A DNA stretch of 11,419 nt from Pseudomonadota bacterium (GTDB lineage: Bacteria > Pseudomonadota > Gammaproteobacteria > Steroidobacterales > Steroidobacteraceae): positions 1 through 11,419 of the forward strand of contig QGVD01000094.1 of the NCBI GenBank assembly GCA_003242685.1. The letters are read 5' to 3'. The notes beneath the pieces were generated by a model. It did no database searches. It saw only the letters and a list, made by a program, of their open reading frames with translations, and was not told the DNA's origin. Positions 1 to 5,826 of the stretch are shown here, piece after piece. The translations under genes and the position numbers were made by a program. Within the stretch, counting starts at the first letter, position 1. Each line of letters opens with the position of its first letter.

Positions 1-260
1 TCCGCGCCGGAGGCGATCGCCTCCGGCAGCGGCGCATCGGGCGAGTCGTGCGTCACGTCTTCCCTGCACGCGAAGAAGCGCACCAGCGGACGGCGCCGCT
101 GCGTCACGTGATCGCGGATCGTCCCGCGCAGCATCGGATAACGCGCCTCGAGCGCATCGAGGATGGACCGCTGCGTGACGGAACCTTCGACACAGAGCGT
201 CACCTCCCCGTCGACGCCGGCGAGCGTGCGCAGATGCTGCGGCAGGATGACGCGGATCAT
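1..260 (-). CDS. MoaD/ThiS-family ubiquitin-fold protein, partial (C-terminus beyond left edge)
   Basis: This is the first 86 codons of a reading frame that runs off the left edge, so no stop codon is seen. It begins MIRVILPQHLRTLAG, then EVTLCVEG, SILDALEARYPMLRG and RPLVRFFACREDVTH. The pattern (beta hairpin, helix with LDALEARYP, then a strand) is that of MoaD/ThiS-like beta-grasp sulfur carriers, and fits the usual size of about 90-100 residues. The ATG at 260-258 overlaps the stop of the BNR gene as ATGA, with no clear Shine-Dalgarno sequence, so translation is probably coupled. Known members accept sulfur as a C-terminal Gly-Gly thiocarboxylate after adenylation by a ThiF/MoeB enzyme, and such an enzyme is encoded two genes upstream. 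The deciding Gly-Gly end lies outside the window. Family assignment is good; the pathway served is unknown. Confidence 0.85.
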   Translation of the reverse strand, partial: MIRVILPQHLRTLAGVDGEVTLCVEGSVTQRSILDALEARYPMLRGTIRDHVTQRRRPLVRFFACREDVTHDSPDAPLPEAIASGA

Positions 261-1441
261 GGGATCGTCTGCACTTCGACCGAGAGCACTGCCGGCAGGT
301 CGCGCACGATGGGTGCCCAGCTGTCGCCACCGTCCGGCGAGACGTACACCTGACCGCCCGTGGTGCCGAAATACACGCCGCAGGGATCGAGCGAGTCGAC
401 GGCCATCGCGTCGCGCAGCACGTTCACGTAGCAGTCCTTCTGTGGCAGACCCTTCGTGAGCGGCTCCCATTCGTTGCCGCCGGTGCGGCTGCGATAGACG
501 CGCAGCTTGCCTTCCGGCGGGAAATGCTCCGAGTCGTTCTTGATCGGCACGACGTAGATGGTGTCCGGTTCGTGCGCGTGCACCTCGATGGGGAAACCGA
601 AATCGGTCGGAAGATTGCCGCTCACCTCGTACCACGTCGAGCCGCCGTCGTCGCTGCGCATCACGTCCCAGTGCTTCTGCATGAAGAGCACGTTCGGTCG
701 CGAAGGATGCATCGCAATGCGGTGCACGCAGTGACCGACCTCGGCCTCGGGATCCGGGATGTACTGCGACTTCAGTCCCCGGTTGATCGGCTGCCAGGAC
801 TTGCCGCCGTCCTCGCTGCGGAACGCACCCGCGGCCGAGATCGCAACGAAGATCCGTTCCGGGTCGCTTCTGTCGAGCAGGATGGTGTGCAGGCACATGC
901 CGCCCGCACCGGGCTGCCAGCTCGGACCCGATTCGTGGCCGCGCAGCGCGGGCAGCTCGTGCCACGTGCGGCCGCCGTCGGTCGTGCGGAACAGCGCCGC
1001 GTCCTCGACGCCCGCATAACAGACGTCCGGATCGTCCGGCGACGGCTCGAGATGCCACACGCGCTTGAACTCCCACGGGTGCTGCGTGCCGTCGTACCAC
1101 TGATGCGTCGTCAGAGGCCGGCCGTTCTCCGACGTGTCGTAGACGAACTTGTTGCTCTCGCCCTTCGGCATACCCGTCGCCGCGTCGACGAGGTCCTCGG
1201 GCGACGAGCCGGGCGTCTCCCACGTCCTTCCGCCGTCGTTCGAGCGTTGGATGATCTGCCCGAACCACGAGCTCGTCTGCGAGGCGTAGATGCGGTCCGG
1301 ATCCGCGGGCGAGCCCTTCACGTGGTAGACCTCCCAGCCCGCGAAGAAGGGTCCGGACACGGTCCAGTTCTTCCGCTCGCCGTCCGCGGTGAGAATGAAG
1401 GCGCCTTTTCGTGTACCGACCAGGACTCGGACTGCGGTCAC
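257..1441 (-). CDS. WD40/YVTN/BNR-like repeat (sialidase-fold) protein, cytosolic
   Basis: This 394-residue protein has six Asp-box (S/T-x-D-x-G-x-x-W) motifs at about residues 67-74, 153-160, 209-216, 263-270, 318-325 and 368-375. The fifth is degenerate (SRTGGNEW, Asp replaced by Thr). The even spacing indicates a six-bladed beta-propeller of the BNR/sialidase fold. It starts VLVGTRKGAFIL and shows no signal peptide or membrane helix, so it should be cytosolic, unlike secreted sialidases. I see no support for glycosidase activity; annotation as exo-alpha-sialidase would rest on the fold alone. The GTG start at 1441 is fixed by AGGGAG seven bases upstream. Its stop overlaps the moaD-like ATG (ATGA), and its start overlaps the stop of a possible 25-codon ORF (GTGA). 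The context suggests a partner, scaffold or target of the ThiF/MoaD pair, which is inference. Confidence 0.85.
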   Translation of the reverse strand: MTAVRVLVGTRKGAFILTADGERKNWTVSGPFFAGWEVYHVKGSPADPDRIYASQTSSWFGQIIQRSNDGGRTWETPGSSPEDLVDAATGMPKGESNKFVYDTSENGRPLTTHQWYDGTQHPWEFKRVWHLEPSPDDPDVCYAGVEDAALFRTTDGGRTWHELPALRGHESGPSWQPGAGGMCLHTILLDRSDPERIFVAISAAGAFRSEDGGKSWQPINRGLKSQYIPDPEAEVGHCVHRIAMHPSRPNVLFMQKHWDVMRSDDGGSTWYEVSGNLPTDFGFPIEVHAHEPDTIYVVPIKNDSEHFPPEGKLRVYRSRTGGNEWEPLTKGLPQKDCYVNVLRDAMAVDSLDPCGVYFGTTGGQVYVSPDGGDSWAPIVRDLPAVLSVEVQTIP

Positions 1442-1515
1442 TGTGATTCTCCCTGGGTAGTGGGCTGTCCCCCTGGTCGTTCGGGAAGGTCCCGTTTCGA
1501 CAGCCTCGCGCTCAT
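1438..1515 (-). CDS. Possible 25-residue small protein between thiF-like and BNR genes
   Basis: This ORF fills the gap between the ThiF-like and BNR genes exactly. Its ATG (1515-1513) overlaps the ThiF-like stop as ATGA, and its TGA (1440-1438) overlaps the BNR GTG as GTGA. The product starts MSARLSKRDLPERPGG and ends TTQGESQ. It is polar, basic at the N-terminus, and has no membrane segment or motif I recognise. There is no Shine-Dalgarno site before the ATG, so expression would need coupling to thiF-like translation. The double four-base overlap is the only evidence for coding. The same bases can form a stem, so the stretch may instead be a leader that keeps ribosomes moving between the two large genes. 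Confidence 0.3.
   Translation of the reverse strand: MSARLSKRDLPERPGGQPTTQGESQ
1449..1454 (-). promoter_or_regulatory. Shine-Dalgarno site of the BNR gene
   Basis: AGGGAG on the minus strand lies seven bases before the GTG at 1441. It is the best ribosome-binding site on this strand and decides the GTG start. The moaD-like and 25-codon ORFs have none. Confidence 0.7.
1463..1505 (-). other. Inverted-repeat element in the thiF-like/BNR spacer
   Basis: Outer arms GGCTGTC (1463-1469) and GACAGCC (1499-1505) are perfectly complementary over 7 bp. Inside them lie CGGGA (1482-1486) and TCCCG (1490-1494), 5 bp with a 3-base loop. In the mRNA this could fold into a nested stem ending just upstream of the BNR Shine-Dalgarno site. 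There is no U-run, so it is not a terminator. Chance pairing in GC-rich DNA is possible. Confidence 0.35.
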
Positions 1516-2609
1516 GAGCCGATGTACTTCGCGTGCAGGGCGCGCGCCACGGCCGGCTCGTGAGTGCCCTTCACGATCGTGCGGCCGTCCCGGAAGAGCG
1601 TGAGCTCGTACGGCTTGCCGTGGTCGGTGATGAAGGCGCGGAGCATGTACCGGTTGACCGTCACCGCCCCCAGAGGCCGCATGCGCTCGGCGAGTGTCTC
1701 GAGGTCGATCCCGGTCGAGCTCTGCCTCTGGCGCAATTGCACCGCATCGCGTCCGCAGAGTGTGGTCGCGCCCGAGCCGAGTTTCCCGTCGAGGTACTCG
1801 AAGCGCCGGTGCTTGCAGCACGGGCAGTCGCCCTTTTCGTACGCGCGCGCGACCTTGAACTGCTGGAAGGTGTTCAGCCACAGGTCGAAGCTGAGCAGCG
1901 TGGGACAGACGCGGTCAAAGTTGCCGGTGAGAATCTTGAGCGCCTCCGCAACCTGGAAGCTCGCGACGATCGCCGGTGCGGAGCCGATGACCCCGGCGGT
2001 ATCGCAGGTCGCACCGGTCCCCGGCGGAGGCGCTTCCTCGAACAGGCAGCGCAGACACGGCGTCGCGCGGTTCTCACCCATGCCGCGCTCCCACGGCGCG
2101 GTGCCTTCCGGTGTGTGCGGCAGCACGACAAACGCCGTGCCCACGGCTCCGACAGCACCTCCGTACACATAGGGAACGCCGCGTTTCACGGCGTAATCGT
2201 TGACCAGATAGCGCGTCTCGAAGTTGTCGAGACCGTCCAGCAGGACGTCGGCACCATCCGCGTACCGCTCGATGTTGGATGAGTTCAGATCGTCGACGAC
2301 AGCGGTGACCTTCACCTGCGAATTGACGCGCGCGATCCGCGCCTTCGCGGCCTCCGCCTTCGGAAGCGCCTCGGCGGCGTCGCGCTCGTCGAACAGCACC
2401 TGCCGCTGCAGATTCGTGAGCTCGATGAAGTCGCGGTCGATCAGCACGAGATGCCCGACGCCGGCACGGGCGAGCAGGTCCGCGATCGTCGAGCCGAGCG
2501 CACCGCACCCGAGGACGACTGCCGTGGAACCGAGGAGCCTGCGCTGTCCGGCCTCGCCGAAGCCGGCGAGCAGCATCTGACGGTGATAGCGGGCGAGATC
2601 CTCGGTCAC
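1512..2609 (-). CDS. ThiF/MoeB/HesA-family E1-like adenylyltransferase
   Basis: This 365-residue protein resembles ThiF and MoeB, which adenylate the C-terminal glycine of ubiquitin-fold sulfur carriers. A Rossmann nucleotide-binding loop GCGALG lies at 34-39, followed by DRDFIELTNLQRQ (58-70), with the Asn and Arg used for ATP contacts, and LDGLDN (124-129). Zinc-binding CxxC pairs are at C185/C188 and C262/C265. The conserved catalytic-type cysteine is C202 in CDTAGV. A C-terminal segment (about 280-365, with LFRDGRTIVKGT and AKYIG) matches the tail found in many ThiF proteins. There is no rhodanese domain. GTG 2609 is the only usable start, because an in-frame stop lies at 2642-2640; GGA about nine bases upstream is a weak ribosome site. 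It is probably the E1 for the moaD-like protein. Whether the pair serves thiamine, molybdopterin or protein conjugation is open. Confidence 0.9.
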   Translation of the reverse strand: MTEDLARYHRQMLLAGFGEAGQRRLLGSTAVVLGCGALGSTIADLLARAGVGHLVLIDRDFIELTNLQRQVLFDERDAAEALPKAEAAKARIARVNSQVKVTAVVDDLNSSNIERYADGADVLLDGLDNFETRYLVNDYAVKRGVPYVYGGAVGAVGTAFVVLPHTPEGTAPWERGMGENRATPCLRCLFEEAPPPGTGATCDTAGVIGSAPAIVASFQVAEALKILTGNFDRVCPTLLSFDLWLNTFQQFKVARAYEKGDCPCCKHRRFEYLDGKLGSGATTLCGRDAVQLRQRQSSTGIDLETLAERMRPLGAVTVNRYMLRAFITDHGKPYELTLFRDGRTIVKGTHEPAVARALHAKYIGS

Positions 2610-2714
2610 GCGACTGTCCGTAAGTGGAAGGGAACAGCTTTACGTCGAGGTCCGGTCGTACGGGGCGGTCCGGAATCGACATCCCGGGATCGTCCCGATG
2701 CGAGCACCTCGATC
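2610..2714 (-). other. Spacer between comF and thiF-like gene
   Basis: These 105 bases separate two genes on the same strand. They hold a short inverted repeat, CGGGA (2685-2689) and TCCCG (2693-2697) with a 3-base loop, 18 bases after the comF stop, without a U-run. I see no convincing -35/-10 pair. The thiF-like unit may have its own weak promoter here or be read through from comF. Confidence 0.4.
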
Positions 2715-3512
2715 CTATACGGTTCCCGGCACGCCGTCAGGCCGAGGCGCGGCACGGGCAGCTCCAGGTGCCGGAGCGCGTGCAGCGGCCCAGAGCTCGA
2801 TGCGCTCGACGCCCGCGCGGCGCAGCACGCGTGCCGCTTCGCTCGCGGTGCTGCCCGTGGTGATCACATCGTCCACGAGGGCAACCCTCATCGACTGCGG
2901 CAGACGCACGAGTCGGAAAGCGCCGCGCACGTTCCGCCGTCTCGCGCGTGGCGGCAGAGCACTCTGCTCGCGCGTGGCGATCACGCGCTCGAGGCATCCC
3001 GGATCGACACGCAAACCGAGCGCACGTGCGGCGAAGCGTGCGAGCTCCTGCGACTGATTGAAGCCTCGGACGCGGTACCGCAGCGGATGCAGCGGCACGG
3101 GAACGAGCACGCCGGGCAGGGGCAGGTCCAGCTCGCGGCGCGCTCGGGCGAGCAGCTCTCCGAGGACACGCGCGTAGTGACGTTCGCCACGGAACTTGAG
3201 TCCCTGCACGAAGTGACGCACGGGATAGGCATAGCGGTACGGTGCGAGAACGAGGTCGAACCCGGCAGGGTCCTCGTCGCCTGCTGCAGCGGGCGGCAGC
3301 AGGTCGTGGCAGACTCTGCAAAGGTCGAACCCGTGACCGAGCCCACGCGCACCGCAGAGACAGCAGGTGGGCGGCAACAGGAAGGCGGACAGCGCCCGCC
3401 AGGCCGCCTCGGCGCCTTCCCCGGCCAGTCTCGAAGCTCTGATCAATAGTTGATCAATCGTCGACTTTTCCCGCCGCACCGCGTTGACATCCAGAGCGCG
3501 GCACCGGAACAT
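2715..3512 (-). CDS. comF: ComF-family phosphoribosyltransferase-like protein
   Basis: ComF proteins have an N-terminal zinc finger and a type I phosphoribosyltransferase-like domain. In Bacillus and several Gram-negatives they take part in DNA uptake during natural transformation. Here the finger cysteines are in TCCLCG (49-54) and LCRVC (64-68). FNQSQELA (151-158) is the family signature, and VALVDDVITTGST (210-222) is the PRPP-binding loop. The 265 residues assume ATG 3512. GTG 3479 or TTG 3446 are in-frame alternatives; none has a good ribosome site. The bioB promoter candidate at 3484-3512 lies within the longest form, so a shorter form is likely. Divergence from bioB is an arrangement I recall from Pseudomonas-like genomes, with no known functional link. 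Confidence in family is high and in the start low. Confidence 0.88.
   Translation of the reverse strand: MFRCRALDVNAVRREKSTIDQLLIRASRLAGEGAEAAWRALSAFLLPPTCCLCGARGLGHGFDLCRVCHDLLPPAAAGDEDPAGFDLVLAPYRYAYPVRHFVQGLKFRGERHYARVLGELLARARRELDLPLPGVLVPVPLHPLRYRVRGFNQSQELARFAARALGLRVDPGCLERVIATREQSALPPRARRRNVRGAFRLVRLPQSMRVALVDDVITTGSTASEAARVLRRAGVERIELWAAARAPAPGAARAAPRPDGVPGTV
3440..3456. promoter_or_regulatory. Perfect AT-rich inverted repeat upstream of bioB (candidate operator)
   Basis: TGATCAA-TAG-TTGATCA is a perfect 7-bp inverted repeat with a 3-base centre. It contains two TGATCA palindromes 11 bp apart, one helical turn. It stands out as an AT-rich island in GC-rich DNA. It lies 28 bases upstream of the bioB -35 candidate and overlaps the TTG start option of comF. 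It does not match the BirA operator (TTGTAAACC/GGTTTACAA) or the BioR box. The spacing also does not fit an FNR box. Its regulator is unknown. Confidence 0.45.
3484..3512 (+). promoter_or_regulatory. Candidate sigma-70 promoter of the bio operon
   Basis: A perfect -35 box TTGACA (3484-3489) is followed after 17 bases by GAACAT (3507-3512), which matches TATAAT at three positions. Transcription would begin near 3519, giving a leader of about 70 bases before bioB. The -35 is strong and the -10 is weak, which is typical of a regulated promoter. No other good pair was found in the comF-bioB region. Confidence 0.45.
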
Positions 3513-3514
3513 GC

Positions 3515-3538
3515 CCGCGGCGCAGTATCGCGCCGCGG
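3515..3538. promoter_or_regulatory. GC-rich perfect inverted repeat at the bioB transcription start region
   Basis: Arms CCGCGGCGC (3515-3523) and GCGCCGCGG (3530-3538) pair perfectly over 9 bp around the loop AGTATC. The repeat sits where the proposed bioB promoter would start transcription. It could be an operator or, if transcription starts further upstream, a leader hairpin. No U-run follows. On the minus strand the loop reads GATACT, a possible -10 for comF without a fitting -35. Confidence 0.35.
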
Positions 3539-3587
3539 ATTGTCTTCACTCGAGTCACTCGATCTGCGCGAACGCCGGGATTTGCAC

Positions 3588-4649
3588 ATGGACCTCGACC
3601 GACTGGGCACGATTCGACACGACTGGACGCTGGCCGAGGTCGAAGCGCTGTTCGCGCTGCCGTTCCTCGATCTCCTGTACCACGCGCAGCGCGTGCATCG
3701 CGCATACCACGAGCCGAACACCGTGCAGATGAGCACGCTGCTCTCGATCAAGACGGGCGCGTGCCCCGAGGACTGCGCGTACTGTCCGCAGAGCGTGCGC
3801 TACGACACGGGCCTCGCGCGCGAAGGGCTCCTCGACATCGAGACCGTGCGCGAGCGGGCGCGGCAGGCGAAGGAAGCCGGTGCGACCCGCTTCTGCATGG
3901 GCGCCGCGTACCGTTCACCGAAGAAGAAGGACCTGCAGGTCATCGCACAGATGATCCGCGAGGTGCGCGCGCTCGGTCTCGAGACCTGCGCCACGCTCGG
4001 CATGCTCACGCCCGAACAGGCGCGCGAGCTCAAGGAAGCCGGGCTCGACTACTACAACCACAACATCGATACCTCGCCCGAGTTCTACGGCGAGATCATC
4101 ACCACCCGCACGTTCCAGGACCGGCTCGACACGCTCGAAGCCGTGCGCGCGGCGAATCTCAAGGTGTGCTGCGGCGGTATCGTCGGCATGGGCGAGACGC
4201 AGACCGACCGCGCGAAGATGCTGCTCACGCTCGCGAATCTCCCCGAGCACCCCGAGAGCGTGCCGATCAATCGGCTCGTGCAGGTTCCGGGCACGCCGCT
4301 GCACGGCAAGCCGGACGTCGATCCCTTCGACTTCGTGCGCACCATCGCCGTCGCCCGGCTGCTCATGCCGCGCGCTCACGTGCGCCTGTCGGCGGGCCGC
4401 GAGCAGATGAGCGACGAGCTGCAGGCGCTGTGCTTCCTCGCGGGCGCCAACTCCATCTTCTATGGTGAGAAGCTCCTGACGACGGGCAACCCGGACGTCG
4501 CGCGCGACGCACGGCTCTTCGAACGGCTGGGACTGCGGCCCGAGCAACCCGTCGCCGCACAAACGGGCGCGCTGCAGAACTCGGCCGCATGCGCGGGCTG
4601 CGCGGACGGAGCTTCCGCGACCGATGAAGCGCGACTCGCGAGCGCTTGA
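3588..4649 (+). CDS. bioB: Biotin synthase (radical SAM)
   Basis: BioB inserts sulfur into dethiobiotin, the last step of biotin synthesis. The radical-SAM [4Fe-4S] motif is C59-x3-C63-x2-C66. The [2Fe-2S] ligands of the E. coli enzyme all have counterparts at C103, C134, C194 and R266 (motifs RFCMG, ETCATLG, KVCCGG and RLSAGRE). YNHNIDTSPEFY (156-167) is also typical. With ATG 3588 the protein has 353 residues, close to E. coli BioB (346). The longer in-frame ATG at 3450 would add 46 non-conserved residues and lie upstream of the promoter candidate, so it was rejected. GGGA seven bases before 3588 is a weak ribosome site. The C-terminus carries a CAGC motif (335-338) beyond the conserved domain. 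Its last 26 bases overlap bioF. It is the first gene of bioBFHCD. Confidence 0.97.
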   Translation: MDLDRLGTIRHDWTLAEVEALFALPFLDLLYHAQRVHRAYHEPNTVQMSTLLSIKTGACPEDCAYCPQSVRYDTGLAREGLLDIETVRERARQAKEAGATRFCMGAAYRSPKKKDLQVIAQMIREVRALGLETCATLGMLTPEQARELKEAGLDYYNHNIDTSPEFYGEIITTRTFQDRLDTLEAVRAANLKVCCGGIVGMGETQTDRAKMLLTLANLPEHPESVPINRLVQVPGTPLHGKPDVDPFDFVRTIAVARLLMPRAHVRLSAGREQMSDELQALCFLAGANSIFYGEKLLTTGNPDVARDARLFERLGLRPEQPVAAQTGALQNSAACAGCADGASATDEARLASA

Positions 4650-5826
4650 GTCCGCCCTTGCCGAGCTCGACAGGCAGCACCTGAGCCGGCGGAGGTGGAC
4701 GGTCGAGCGGCTGCTCGATCGCACACGGCCCGGTGAGCCCGACGGCGCATACGTGCTCGTCGAGGGGCGACGGCTCGCGGACTTCTGCAGCAACGATTAT
4801 CTCGGCCTCGCGCGCCACCCGGCGCTCGCGCAGGCGCTCGCAGAATCCGCCACCCGTGATGGTACCGGCAGCGGCGCTTCCCATCTCGTGAGTGGTCATG
4901 CGCGCGAGCACGATCTTCTCGAGGACGAGCTCGCGGCTTTCACCGGGCGCGAGCGCGCGCTGCTCTTCTCCACCGGCTACATGGCGAATCTCGCCGCGAT
5001 CTGCGCGCTCGCCGGGCGCGGCGAGCGCGTGCTGCTCGACCGGCTGAGTCACGCCTCGCTCATCGATGCGGCGCTGCTCTCCGGCGCGCGCTTCGCGCGA
5101 TTCGCGCACGCCGATGCCTCGGCCGCATCGCGCGCGCTGCAGGAGCACTCCGACGAGACCGCGCTGGTGGCGACGGATGGCGTTTTCAGCATGGACGGCG
5201 ATCTCGCGCCTCTGCCGGAGCTCGCACGCCAGGCCGCGGCGCACGGCGCGTGGCTCGTCGTCGACGACGCGCACGGGCTGGGTGTGATCGGCCGCTCGGG
5301 TCGCGGCACGCTCGAGCACTTCGGCCTCGGTGAAGCCGAGGTACCCGTGCTCGTCGGCACGCTGGGCAAGGCCTTCGGTACTTTCGGCGCATTCGTGGCC
5401 GGATCTCGCGATCTCGTCGAGTACCTGATGCAGCGTGCCCGCACCTATATCTATACGACCGCGCTTCCGCCGGCCGTCGCCGCTGCGACTCGCAAGGCGC
5501 TCGCACTCGCGCAATCCGAGACCTGGAGACGCGAGCGGGTGCACGCGCTGACGACGCGTTTCCGTGCGGCTGCCGCCGCAGCGGGCATCCCGCTGCTGCC
5601 CTCGGACACGCCCATCCAGCCGGTTCTGCTCGGAGACTCCGAAAGAGCGCTCGAGGCGAGCGCCGCGCTTCGCGAGGCGGGCTTCTGGGTGACGGCGATC
5701 CGCCCGCCCACGGTTCCCCCGGGCAGCGCACGCCTGCGCATCACGCTCTCGGCCGCGCACCTCGAGCATCAGGTCGATTCACTGGTCGAAGCGCTGGCGG
5801 GTGCACTCGAGAAGCTGCCGCGATGA
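4624..5826 (+). CDS. bioF: 8-amino-7-oxononanoate synthase
   Basis: BioF is a PLP enzyme that condenses pimeloyl-ACP (or -CoA) with L-alanine to form 8-amino-7-oxononanoate (KAPA). The 400-residue product has FCSNDYLGL (54-62), GTGSGASHLVSG (80-91), FSTGYMAN (115-122), H143 in LSHASLID, DDAHGLGV (214-221) and the PLP lysine K249 in GTLGKAFG. All these match the alpha-oxoamine synthase family, and the length is close to the usual 385. ATG 4624 lies inside the end of bioB (26-base overlap), which suggests coupled translation. Its stop overlaps the bioH start as ATGA. The N-terminal stretch ALAELDRQHLSRRR is the normal family start, which supports this ATG. Confidence 0.97.
   Translation: MKRDSRALESALAELDRQHLSRRRWTVERLLDRTRPGEPDGAYVLVEGRRLADFCSNDYLGLARHPALAQALAESATRDGTGSGASHLVSGHAREHDLLEDELAAFTGRERALLFSTGYMANLAAICALAGRGERVLLDRLSHASLIDAALLSGARFARFAHADASAASRALQEHSDETALVATDGVFSMDGDLAPLPELARQAAAHGAWLVVDDAHGLGVIGRSGRGTLEHFGLGEAEVPVLVGTLGKAFGTFGAFVAGSRDLVEYLMQRARTYIYTTALPPAVAAATRKALALAQSETWRRERVHALTTRFRAAAAAAGIPLLPSDTPIQPVLLGDSERALEASAALREAGFWVTAIRPPTVPPGSARLRITLSAAHLEHQVDSLVEALAGALEKLPR

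Noticed and set aside
524..1603. Open frame of 359 codons on the plus strand
   Set aside because: It lies antisense to the BNR gene, is rich in Arg/Val/His without any motif, and has no ribosome site. It is a by-product of GC-rich third positions.
2685..2697. Hairpin after comF as a rho-independent terminator
   Set aside because: The stem is only 5 bp and no U-run follows on the minus strand.
2451..3449. Open frame of 332 codons on the plus strand
   Set aside because: It is antisense to comF and the thiF-like start, with no recognisable domain; comF has clear zinc-finger and PRPP-loop motifs.
3440..3456. FNR/ANR-type box
   Set aside because: The FNR consensus TTGAT-N4-ATCAA needs the opposite half-site order and a different spacing from what is seen.
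3450..3587. Longer bioB from ATG 3450
   Set aside because: The extra 46 residues are Arg-rich and not family-like, and this start lies upstream of the likely promoter.
4363..5769. Open frame of 468 codons on the minus strand
   Set aside because: It covers the end of bioB and all of bioF in antisense and is Arg/Ala-rich without motifs. The sense genes carry full catalytic residues.
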